Assembly (NCBI GenBank): GCA_965369325.1 | Contig: CBDUQI010000079.1 | Location: 1-23,113, forward strand | Reading direction: 5' to 3' | Length of the DNA: 23,113 nt | Source: CBDUQI01 sp965369325 | Lineage (GTDB): Bacteria; Pseudomonadota; Gammaproteobacteria; Steroidobacterales; JBCBZW01 | Part shown: positions 6,835-13,788 of the stretch, piece after piece | Numbering within the stretch: position 1 is the first letter of the stretch | How the letters are laid out: every line of letters begins with the position of its first letter | The notes under the pieces: model-generated | Databases searched by the model: none | Seen by the model: the letters and a program-made list of their open reading frames with translations, nothing else | Told to the model about the DNA's origin: nothing | Translations under genes and position numbers: made by a program

Positions 6835-8388
6835 CTAGGCCTCACATGGCGGCTTGCGCTTTTGCCCGGGAACATCGGGCGCACTGCACCCTACGGCGCA
6901 ACACTGCCCAGGCTGACGCTGGCGGGCAGGCGCGCCGCTGTGCTGATTGGCCAACACCCCGCGATCAAGCAACCCCTCAACCAGCTCGCGCCGCTCTTGC
7001 AATGGATAATTGCGGTAAATCTCACGCTTCATCGCCTGTGGCGAGCCACCACCGTGCAGGCTAATCACAGAGTACCAGCCAGCCGTCTGTGAGGCGGTCA
7101 AATCTTCCATCATCCGCGCAATGTCCATCCGCTTCTGATAAGGCACATCCGGTCGCGCCTGCAACAGCGTCTGCAAATCGCCACTGGTGGCCGGATTGTG
7201 ATCCTCATCTGGCCCGGGCAACGCCACGATCAAACCACCGCTCACATCGTGCGCCAGCCGATGCATGTCGTAAATCTGAGTGGACAGCAACAATTTACCG
7301 ACATTGGCGTACACCGGTTCTGGTTGCCAGTTGCCGGCGGGGTCCTCAATCCCATAAACCGAGGCGGCCACACCGCAGGCGAAAAACCCTTCCACTATTT
7401 TGATCAACTCGACCAGGTCCTCACGCACATGCTGCACCCGCTCCGGGTTCACGCCGTTGGCCTCGCTCATCATGACGCCCGCGCCAATCAGCAGATCGCC
7501 AAACCCGGCGCGCGCGCCAATACAACTGTGACGGTGATGCGTTGCGTAGCTGGTGACCAGTAACTCACTGTGCTCCCATTGGCCAGCCATAAACACTTGA
7601 TCGTTGGGTACAAACACGTCGTCAAAGATCAACACACCAGTGCTCTGGCCATACTTGGCGCTGAACTTGGCGGCGGCCTCGCCAGGGCGGCCAGCAGGGC
7701 GCGCCACGATACGCAAGCCCTTGGCATCGACAGGCACAGCGCAACAAAGCGCATAGTCCACATCTGATTCGCGCATAGTGCGGCCAGGCATCACCAGAAA
7801 CTCGTGCATGTACGGCGCGCCGGTGACTATCGCCTTAACTCCGCTTATCACAATGCCATCCGCCCGACGCGCCTTGATGCGCACATAACTATCGGGGTTA
7901 GGCTGTCGAGCCGGGTGTAGTGTGCGGTCGCCTTTGCCGTCGGTCATCGCAACCCCCAGCGTCAGGTCCTCAGCCTGCACTCTGTGCATGTACTGAATAA
8001 ACCGCTCGTGGTACTCATCATGGCCATCCTCGCGCATGCGATGGGTGGCTTGAAAAATCGCGTTAAGACCATCGTGAGTGAGGTAGCGCTGCGCGCAACC
8101 GCTCTCGCGGCAAACCAGGCGCACGGCTTCAAGCTTGGCCAGCAGGTCTTCGCTATGCCGATTAATGTGCAGCATGCGATTGACCTGCTGCCCGCTGCTG
8201 GCCTGCTCGGCCACCATCAACGATTCGCTGGCCGGTTGCAGCGCCAGGTCGTAGGTGACGCCCACTGCATTGATGCCGGGCGCAAAACGCGGCTCATCGG
8301 CCACGCTGTCAACTAGGTCGCCGTTGCAATACACCGTTGGGGAATACGCACGTAGGCTGTCACGATAAGCCTTGCTGCTCATCAGCAT
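6835..8388 (-). CDS. HpaB/4-hydroxybutyryl-CoA dehydratase superfamily flavoprotein (AbfD-like)
   Basis: A 517-residue flavoprotein with the acyl-CoA-dehydrogenase-like fold of the 4-hydroxyphenylacetate 3-hydroxylase (HpaB) superfamily. Parts of it look closer to 4-hydroxybutyryl-CoA dehydratase (AbfD) than to HpaB: GCAQRY...HDGLNA at 97-110, THHRHSCIGARAGFGDLLIG at 283-302, LAHDVSGGL at 378-386 and HGGGSPQA near the C-terminus. The AbfD [4Fe-4S] ligands (Cys99, Cys103, His292, Cys299, from memory) map to Cys98, Tyr102, His285 and Ala292, so two are missing and the cluster is probably absent. The C-terminal 45 residues are an unusual Cys/Pro/Gln-rich tail. It starts 15 bp after the MmgE/PrpD gene, with AGAGGT upstream. 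It is either a flavin hydroxylase or an altered dehydratase/isomerase. Confidence 0.85.
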   Translation of the reverse strand: MLMSSKAYRDSLRAYSPTVYCNGDLVDSVADEPRFAPGINAVGVTYDLALQPASESLMVAEQASSGQQVNRMLHINRHSEDLLAKLEAVRLVCRESGCAQRYLTHDGLNAIFQATHRMREDGHDEYHERFIQYMHRVQAEDLTLGVAMTDGKGDRTLHPARQPNPDSYVRIKARRADGIVISGVKAIVTGAPYMHEFLVMPGRTMRESDVDYALCCAVPVDAKGLRIVARPAGRPGEAAAKFSAKYGQSTGVLIFDDVFVPNDQVFMAGQWEHSELLVTSYATHHRHSCIGARAGFGDLLIGAGVMMSEANGVNPERVQHVREDLVELIKIVEGFFACGVAASVYGIEDPAGNWQPEPVYANVGKLLLSTQIYDMHRLAHDVSGGLIVALPGPDEDHNPATSGDLQTLLQARPDVPYQKRMDIARMMEDLTASQTAGWYSVISLHGGGSPQAMKREIYRNYPLQERRELVEGLLDRGVLANQHSGAPARQRQPGQCCAVGCSAPDVPGQKRKPPCEA

Positions 8389-8403
8389 GTTAGGTACCTC
8401 TGT

Positions 8404-9828
8404 CTAAAGGGTAAGCTGGCGCATCAGTGCATCCACCGAGCCCTGCCCTTCCAGCCGCATCAGCGCATCGTGTATGCGGCTCGCCTTGCGCCGGGAGATC
8501 GCCCGCGTCGCGTTGTCAAAGAACTTGTCCAGGATGTCCTGCGGCGCCAACGGGTTTTCCCGGGCCCCGCGGTTCACATGCTCGCGGTGGCGCAACACGC
8601 GACCATCGGTGGTTTCGATCAGCAACTCACCGCAGTAATGCTGCGGGTAGGTCGAGTGCTCGTCCTCGGCGTACTCCACCCGCTCACACAAATCCAGAAT
8701 CTTAGTGTCGGCCAGGCACTCATCATCCAGTTCCGACAAGGTGAATCGCCCGCGCGCCAGGCAGCAGGCGACCACAAAGGGCAAACTGAATTTCGCATCG
8801 TACTCGCTACGTGGGCGCCATTTATTCGCTTTTGGCTCGCATACCACTTCAACCTGGTTGGGGTGAATAAAGGCCGTCACTTTGCGAATGTTGTTGGCAG
8901 TCAGATCATGCTCGCTGCGCAGGGCCAGCGCGGCGTCCGCAAACGCGTGATTAAAATGGCATGCTGGAAACGGTTTAAGGGCCACGTTCAGCAACTCCCA
9001 TTCGGCTCCCAGGTCATCGCCCAGGCCATCCAGTTGCACCGGCTCGTCGGCGCCAAGGTGCAGGTTGTATAAACCGTAGCGTCCTTCATAAGCCCGCTTG
9101 GGCCCCAGGAAACCGGCTTTTGCTAACGCGACTGCGGTGCTCGCGCACACACCGGCCCAACCGGGGTGCATGCGCTTGGTCCAGTCGCCATCCTGCAGAA
9201 ACTCCAGGTTCCCGGCCGCCATGCTCAACACCACGCCCTGTGCCCGCATCATTTGCTGTGCGGTTAAATCACCCAGGTAGCCCGCCGCCAGGGTGGCCCC
9301 AAACGCCGCGACCATGCCGGTCGGATGATGCCCACGGCGCTGAAACCGACCCTGTGCCACCTGCCCGATCCGCGCACTCACTTCCACCGCAAGCACGTAA
9401 GCCGCCATCACCTGCTCGCCGCTAGCCGCATTTGCCTGCCCGTGCGCCAGCACCACCGGCAAGGCACTGGCCGTGCAGTGCACCACGCTGCGGGCGTGGG
9501 TATCGTCGTAGTCCAAACCGTGGATCAGCGTGCCGTTCAACATCACGGCATCGCGCAAGGGCAGGCGCAAAGGCATCCCGATGACCGGGAACTCGCCTGC
9601 GCCAGCCAGCGCGGCAATAGCGCCAGCTGAACGATGGGCGAAATCAAATGTGGATGAGGCCAGGCCGATGCCTAGTGCATCCAGCATGCAGTAGCGCGCA
9701 TGCTCACGCACTTCGGCCGGAATATGGGCCGGATCCAATCGCGCCGCAAAATCGGCAAAACGCTCCGATACCATGGCATCAGAACCGGTTTGCGCTTGAA
9801 ATTTTCCAGGCCGGATAACCGTATTCAT
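8404..9828 (-). CDS. MmgE/PrpD family protein
   Basis: A 474-residue member of the MmgE/PrpD family, which includes 2-methylcitrate dehydratase, cis-aconitate decarboxylase and iminodisuccinate epimerase. Conserved blocks are visible: HGLDYDDTH at 103-111, RGHHPTGMVAAFGATLAAG at 165-183, TKRMHPGWAG at 217-226 (Lys218, His221) and KPFPACHFNHAFADA further on. Length is usual for the family. AGGGA lies 7 nt upstream of the ATG. It is the first gene of a two-gene unit with the AbfD-like flavoprotein and is divergent from CoAT2 across an 83-bp region containing a perfect palindrome. Neighbours acting on CoA esters suggest a tricarboxylate or branched dicarboxylate as substrate. No prpB or prpC gene is seen, so a standard methylcitrate cycle is not supported. 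Confidence 0.92.
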   Translation of the reverse strand: MNTVIRPGKFQAQTGSDAMVSERFADFAARLDPAHIPAEVREHARYCMLDALGIGLASSTFDFAHRSAGAIAALAGAGEFPVIGMPLRLPLRDAVMLNGTLIHGLDYDDTHARSVVHCTASALPVVLAHGQANAASGEQVMAAYVLAVEVSARIGQVAQGRFQRRGHHPTGMVAAFGATLAAGYLGDLTAQQMMRAQGVVLSMAAGNLEFLQDGDWTKRMHPGWAGVCASTAVALAKAGFLGPKRAYEGRYGLYNLHLGADEPVQLDGLGDDLGAEWELLNVALKPFPACHFNHAFADAALALRSEHDLTANNIRKVTAFIHPNQVEVVCEPKANKWRPRSEYDAKFSLPFVVACCLARGRFTLSELDDECLADTKILDLCERVEYAEDEHSTYPQHYCGELLIETTDGRVLRHREHVNRGARENPLAPQDILDKFFDNATRAISRRKASRIHDALMRLEGQGSVDALMRQLTL

Positions 9829-9885
9829 ATTGTGTTCCCTGCGGCAAGATTGCGCCGGCGCAGACAGTTATGGCAGTGTACCCGA

Positions 9886-9901
9886 CAATGTCCGGACATT
9901 G
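9886..9901. promoter_or_regulatory. Operator-like perfect palindrome, copy 2 (CAATGTCCGGACATTG)
   Basis: A perfect 16-bp palindrome 10 bp upstream of the CoAT2 start and 57 bp upstream of the divergent MmgE/PrpD start. It matches the motif at 5865-5880 at 13 of 16 positions. The position suits a repressor site for CoAT2 that could also act on the divergent unit. Confidence 0.65.
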
Positions 9902-9911
9902 CGAGGCACCC

Positions 9912-11108
9912 ATGCCCAACAAACCTCTTGAGGGCCTTCGGGTGCTCGACATCGCCACCTATATTGCGGCCCCGTATTGTGCAACTTTGCTGGCGGAATT
10001 TGGCGCCGAGGTCATCAAAGTGGAGATGCCTGGCGGCGAGCCGATGCGCAACTTCGGTTCGCGCACCGAATGCGGTGAGACACTGGTCTGGTTGAGCGAG
10101 GCACGCAACAAAAAATGCATTACGCTTGACCTGAAGTCCGAGCAAGGACAAGACATATTCAAGCAACTTATCGCCAAAACCGATGTTCTGTGCGAGAACT
10201 TTCGTACCGGCACGCTGGAGAAATGGGGTATCGGCTACGCGGTGCTGCAGAAAATCAATCCCGCGCTTGTGATGCTGCGGGTGACGGGTTACGGGCAGAC
10301 CGGCCCGTACGCCAACCGCCCGGGTTTTGGGCGCATTGCCAATGCCTTTGGCGGCATTGCCTATTTGGCCGGCGAACCCGACGGGCCGCCGGTGACCCCG
10401 GGCTCCGCGACGCTGGCCGACTACATGACCGGCATGTACGGTGCACTGGGTGTGATGTTCGCCCTGCGCAGCGCTGTACAAACCGGCCGCGGCCAGGTGA
10501 TCGACATTGGGCTGTATGAAAGCATTTTTCGAATTCTCGACGAACTGGCACCCGCCTATGACCAGTTTAACTATGTGCGCGAGCGCATGGGCGCTGCCAC
10601 GGTCAACGTGGTGCCGCACAGCCACTACCCCACCGGCGACAAAAAATGGGTGGCGATTGCCTGCACCAACGACAAAATCTTCGCACGCCTGGCCACCGCC
10701 ATGGGTTGCGCTGAGGTTGCCGGCGAGGGCATCTATGGCACTATCGAGAAACGCGAAGCAGCCAGGGCCGAGGTGGATCGGCGCGTCGCCGACTGGACCG
10801 AATCACTCGCGCAGGTACAGGTGATCGAAAAATGCGAGCAGGCCCACGTGCCCTGCGGGCCGGTCTGCTCAATCGAGGAAATCTTCAACGACCCGCAGTA
10901 TGCGGCGCGGGAGAACATCAAACGCATGCAGGACCCGCGCGTGGGCGAGGTGGCCGTGCCCAACGTGGTACCCCGTCTGACCGAGACGCCCGGCGCCGTG
11001 GACTGGCTGGGCCAGAGCGTTGGACAAAGCAATGATGAAATCTACGGCGAGTTACTCGGCCTAAGCGAAGAGCAGCGCGCGCAACTACGCGATCAGAACA
11101 TCATCTGA
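9912..11108 (+). CDS. Family III CoA-transferase (CaiB/BaiF), CoAT2
   Basis: A 398-residue CaiB/BaiF CoA-transferase, the same length as CoAT1 and clearly related: ARNKKCITL, CENFRTGTLEKWGIGY and VTGYGQTGPYANRPG are shared blocks. The catalytic Asp corresponds to Asp170 in ATLADYMTGM, where CoAT1 and CoAT3 have GDTLA. GAGG lies 5 nt before ATG 9912; the upstream in-frame ATG at 9870 would make the palindrome coding and is disfavoured. It is divergent from the MmgE/PrpD-AbfD-like unit and convergent, 19 bp apart, with a CitE-like lyase. A role in activating a dicarboxylate that the lyase then cleaves is plausible, but the substrate pair is unknown. Confidence 0.93.
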   Translation: MPNKPLEGLRVLDIATYIAAPYCATLLAEFGAEVIKVEMPGGEPMRNFGSRTECGETLVWLSEARNKKCITLDLKSEQGQDIFKQLIAKTDVLCENFRTGTLEKWGIGYAVLQKINPALVMLRVTGYGQTGPYANRPGFGRIANAFGGIAYLAGEPDGPPVTPGSATLADYMTGMYGALGVMFALRSAVQTGRGQVIDIGLYESIFRILDELAPAYDQFNYVRERMGAATVNVVPHSHYPTGDKKWVAIACTNDKIFARLATAMGCAEVAGEGIYGTIEKREAARAEVDRRVADWTESLAQVQVIEKCEQAHVPCGPVCSIEEIFNDPQYAARENIKRMQDPRVGEVAVPNVVPRLTETPGAVDWLGQSVGQSNDEIYGELLGLSEEQRAQLRDQNII

Positions 11109-11121
11109 GGCCGGGGAAGCC

Positions 11122-11148
11122 GAGCAACTACGTCGTTGCCGGTTGCTC
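11122..11148. other. Inverted repeat between convergent genes
   Basis: GAGCAAC (11122-11128) and GTTGCTC (11142-11148) form a 7-bp perfect stem with a 13-nt loop. It lies just after CoAT2 and overlaps the last codons of the convergent CitE-like gene. Neither strand has a T-tract after the stem, so a standard intrinsic terminator is not supported, though it may protect or attenuate the two converging transcripts. Confidence 0.3.
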
Positions 11149-12006
11149 AATAGCCTGCATCAAATCCAGCACCCGCTGCGCTTTGTACACAATCGGGTAG
11201 TCGATAAAGTAACCATCCAACTGGATCGAGGCGGACCCCACCGCTTCGGCCTGCGCAAACGCGCTCACCACCCGGCGCGCGTGCTCGACCGCCTCTGCGG
11301 AGGGTGTAAACACCCGATTGCATGGCACCACCTGATTCGGATGGATGCACAGCTTGCCCTGAAACCCCAGCGCCCGGCCACGCTCGGCCGACTCCGCGAA
11401 GCGCTCCGCGTCGTTTATGTGAATCACCACGGTGTCGATCGGCGGCTCCATCCGCGCATTGCGAGAGGCCAGCACCAAACGCCCGCGCGCGTCGGCTAGC
11501 GCCGCTTCATCACGGTCCCATTGTAGGTTCATATCCAGGTGATAATCGCCTGCCCCAAAGGCGAGACGTTTCACGCGGGCGGTGGCAGCACAGATCGTGT
11601 CCAGATTGGCCATGCCCGCGCCGGTCTCGATAATCGGCATCAGGTCCAGCGTACCGTCGAGCATTCCGCGCTCACGCTCCAGCTGCGACATCAGCCAGTC
11701 GATCGTGCTTAATTGCGCAGCACTCTCCACTTTGGGCAGCAACAGACCGTCCAGCGCCGGGTCCACCACCGCGGTCACATCACCATAACAAAAGGGCGTA
11801 TCAAAACTATTGACTCGAACGTACCCCCTGCAAGTGCGTGGACCACGCATGGCCTCCAGCACCACCGCACGTGTGCTCGGTTTTTCCGCATTCGCCACCG
11901 CGTCTTCCAGATCCAGCACGACCGCATCGGCGCCCACATCAAATACCTTATGCACCTTGCGTGGATGATTGCCCGGAGCAAACAAAAAGGTTCTATTCGC
12001 GCTCAT
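11128..12006 (-). CDS. CitE-like C-C lyase (HpcH/HpaI aldolase family)
   Basis: A 292-residue member of the CitE/malyl-CoA lyase group, TIM-barrel enzymes that cleave or form (hydroxy)acyl-CoA C-C bonds with Mg2+. Motifs: RTFLFAPGNHPRKV at 5-18 (CoA-side start of the barrel), VVLDLEDAV at 29-37, Arg64 in YVRVN, Glu127 in PIIETGAG and Asp154 in AFGAGDYHLD as metal ligands, and GKLCIHPNQV late in the barrel. Its ATG directly follows the TGA of the GntR gene (TGAATG), so the two are translationally coupled. Known relatives act on citramalyl-CoA, malyl-CoA, beta-methylmalyl-CoA or citryl-ACP. The absence of citrate lyase alpha and gamma genes argues for a CoA-ester lyase rather than citrate lyase beta subunit. 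Confidence 0.92.
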   Translation of the reverse strand: MSANRTFLFAPGNHPRKVHKVFDVGADAVVLDLEDAVANAEKPSTRAVVLEAMRGPRTCRGYVRVNSFDTPFCYGDVTAVVDPALDGLLLPKVESAAQLSTIDWLMSQLERERGMLDGTLDLMPIIETGAGMANLDTICAATARVKRLAFGAGDYHLDMNLQWDRDEAALADARGRLVLASRNARMEPPIDTVVIHINDAERFAESAERGRALGFQGKLCIHPNQVVPCNRVFTPSAEAVEHARRVVSAFAQAEAVGSASIQLDGYFIDYPIVYKAQRVLDLMQAIEQPATT

Positions 12007-12801
12007 TCAGTCCTCGATTTGCTGTGTTTGCCAGCCGCGCTGAAGCGCGATTGAATAGGTAAAGCGGTCCGCCGGATGTTCCGATACAGACACTTCAAAC
12101 AACTTGCCGGAAGCCCCACGGTAACGGCGTACCACGGTCACCGCTGGCGCCTGCTCTTCCACTTGCAAGCGGTTGGCAAGATCGCCGTCCAGCGCCCGAG
12201 CGCCGATGTCCAGTTCCACATCCTGAACCGTCTCACCAAACTCCTGCTCGATAAGCGCGAACACGGGCTTGGAACTCTTACCTATGGCCTGCGCCACACG
12301 GGCGTAACGTGGTAAAACGTAAATGTCCGTTGCGCAAATCGGCACGCCGGAAACGCCCTGCTTGCGAACCCCCCGGATGCGAACCCAGTGCGATCCGGGC
12401 TTCACCCGCAGGCGTGAGGCCAGCGCCTGGCCCACAACCATACGCTTGCTGGCGTAGACATTAAGGGTAGTGTCATCAGGATACTGAAACAGCTCCGCGA
12501 CGGAGTGGATGGACTGCACATAAGCCGGCGAGGTTTGTTTTGCCAACACGACGGTACCGATGCCTTTGTGACGGCCTATCACCCCCTGCTGCTCGAGCAG
12601 CCGCAACGCCTCGCGAATTGTATGGCGGCTGACGGCGTAGCGCTCGCAAAGATCAAACTCGCCAGGCAGTTTGTCGCCAACTTGCAGCTTGTTACTACTT
12701 ATCTCACGCAGCAACTCATCGGCGATACGGCGATACCGGGGACCCTTGGCACCGGTACTCACACCTGTCTCGACACGCGCGCGCTGAGATTGTTTCGCCA
12801 T
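12007..12801 (-). CDS. GntR-family regulator, HutC/UTRA subfamily
   Basis: A 264-residue transcription factor. The N-terminal winged helix-turn-helix is at about 22-86: PRYRRIADELLREI, LPGEFDLCERYAVSRHTIREALRLLEQQG and GIGTVV are classic GntR features. Residues about 105-255 match the UTRA effector domain (VRIRGVRKQGVSGVPICATDIYV and VVRRYRGASGKLFEVSVSEHP). UTRA domains bind small metabolites that relieve repression. It is the first gene of an operon with the CitE-like lyase and is divergent from the TauD2-CoAT3 unit, so it probably controls these genes. No ribosome site is seen close to its ATG; a TATACT hexamer ends 8 nt before it, so the mRNA may be leaderless or nearly so. Confidence 0.93.
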   Translation of the reverse strand: MAKQSQRARVETGVSTGAKGPRYRRIADELLREISSNKLQVGDKLPGEFDLCERYAVSRHTIREALRLLEQQGVIGRHKGIGTVVLAKQTSPAYVQSIHSVAELFQYPDDTTLNVYASKRMVVGQALASRLRVKPGSHWVRIRGVRKQGVSGVPICATDIYVLPRYARVAQAIGKSSKPVFALIEQEFGETVQDVELDIGARALDGDLANRLQVEEQAPAVTVVRRYRGASGKLFEVSVSEHPADRFTYSIALQRGWQTQQIED

Positions 12802-12853
12802 GATTGGTAGTATAAATTAGCCTCCATGTATGTGCGACAACAAAGGAGCGGCA
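12802..12853. promoter_or_regulatory. Divergent promoter region between gntR and tauD2
   Basis: This 52-bp region contains overlapping -10-like hexamers in both directions: TATACT on the minus strand (12814-12809) and TATAAA on the plus strand (12811-12816). The -35 matches are weak. TGT-GCG-ACA at 12831-12839 resembles the window's TGT-N4-ACA palindrome but is one base shorter, so it is only a weak candidate for an autoregulatory site. Confidence 0.35.
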
Positions 12854-13747
12854 ATGTCCTCACCGCAGTACCCGCCCTTGACTCATCAGCCGCTTAGCGG
12901 AGCTGACGGGCGGCACAGTTTTGGCGTCGAGGTTAACGGGGCTAATCTAAGCTGCCCCGATGACGCACTGCTGGGACAGTTGGCGCAACTGTGGTCGGAC
13001 GAACCGCTGGTATTGATTCGCGACCAGCTACTGGGTGAACAGACGTTAATGTCTCTGAGTGCCCACTTCGGCGAGCTGGAGGCCGTGGTGCGCAAAGACA
13101 TCCACTCCACCAGCAACCCGCAGATCGCCCTGATTTCCAACCTGTACCGGGAAGACGGCAGCAACATCGGTGGCCTCGGCAACGATGAGCTGCGCTGGCA
13201 CACCGACCAGAGTTACCGCAAACGGCCGGCCACCGGTGCGATTTTTTTCGCCATTGAAATCCCACCCCAGGGCGGCAACACGCGCTGGATCAATACAGTG
13301 ATGGCGTACGATGCACTGCCTGCAGACATCAAGCAGCGCATTGATCGCGCACACGGTCTGTTTGCCTATTCAATGTACAACACCGACATCACCTCCAAAG
13401 CCGAATCCACATCCATTCGCCAGCAAACACCGGACGCACGCCACCCTCTGGTACTGCGCCACCCGGTAAGCGGGCGCCCCAGTCTGTACTTTGACCCCAC
13501 ACAAACATACGACATCGAAGGAATGGCACCGACTGAGGCAGCTCAACTTATCCAACAACTGACCACGCATTTACAGCAACCGCAATTTATGCAAACGCAT
13601 CAGTGGCGCATGGGCGATGTGATGATGTGGGACAACGCGCGCTTGTTGCACTCGCGCGAGGCGTTCGATCCAAAATTCCCGCGACTGGCCAAGCGCACCA
13701 CCATTTTCCTGCGCCAGGACCTATTTCCGGTACCCGCCCGGGCCTAA
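12854..13747 (+). CDS. TauD/TfdA-family 2-oxoglutarate dioxygenase 2
   Basis: A 297-residue iron/2-oxoglutarate dioxygenase. The facial triad is His116 and Asp118 in RWHTDQSY and His266 in RLLHSREAF; Arg281 in AKRTT anchors 2-oxoglutarate, and Thr143 in GGNTRWIN is the second contact. AAGGAG lies 5 nt before ATG 12854, which settles the start over an in-frame ATG at 12830. It is related to the dioxygenase at 5867-6805 but clearly diverged, with a different N-terminus and middle, so it is not a recent duplicate. It lies 41 bp upstream of CoAT3 on the same strand, suggesting an operon, and is divergent from gntR. Likely role: hydroxylation or oxidative cleavage of a small acid before CoA transfer. 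Confidence 0.93.
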   Translation: MSSPQYPPLTHQPLSGADGRHSFGVEVNGANLSCPDDALLGQLAQLWSDEPLVLIRDQLLGEQTLMSLSAHFGELEAVVRKDIHSTSNPQIALISNLYREDGSNIGGLGNDELRWHTDQSYRKRPATGAIFFAIEIPPQGGNTRWINTVMAYDALPADIKQRIDRAHGLFAYSMYNTDITSKAESTSIRQQTPDARHPLVLRHPVSGRPSLYFDPTQTYDIEGMAPTEAAQLIQQLTTHLQQPQFMQTHQWRMGDVMMWDNARLLHSREAFDPKFPRLAKRTTIFLRQDLFPVPARA

Positions 13748-13788
13748 TTCGCAGCGGGCCGCAGCCCGCCCACACCACGGACGCCAAC

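Noticed and set aside
6826..6835. GCAGCGCTGC palindrome between TauD1 and the AbfD-like gene as a terminator
   Set aside because: Only 5 bp per arm, no loop and no T-tract on either strand.
8470..9072. Plus-strand open frame of 200 codons opposite the MmgE/PrpD gene
   Set aside because: Shadow of a conserved gene with all family blocks intact.
8404..9828. prpD of a methylcitrate cycle
   Set aside because: No prpB, prpC or acnD gene is nearby, and the neighbours are CoA-transferases and an AbfD-like flavoprotein, so a specific prpD call is not justified.
9870..9911. N-terminal extension of CoAT2 from ATG 9870
   Set aside because: It would make the perfect palindrome coding, while ATG 9912 has GAGG at good spacing and the usual family N-terminus.
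9825..10625. Minus-strand open frame of 266 codons opposite CoAT2
   Set aside because: Antisense to a conserved CoA-transferase; composition is typical of a shadow frame and it would also cover the palindrome.
11128..12006. Citrate lyase beta subunit (citE) proper
   Set aside because: No citD, citF, citC or citG genes are nearby; stand-alone CitE-like proteins in this context are usually acyl-CoA lyases.
5867..13747. The two TauD-type genes as a recent duplication
   Set aside because: They share the iron and 2OG-binding residues but differ through most of the sequence, so ancient paralogy or separate acquisition is more likely.
13603..13788. N-terminal extension of CoAT3 by 62 codons
   Set aside because: It overlaps the end of the dioxygenase gene and lacks CaiB/BaiF similarity; ATG 13789 fits the family N-terminus.
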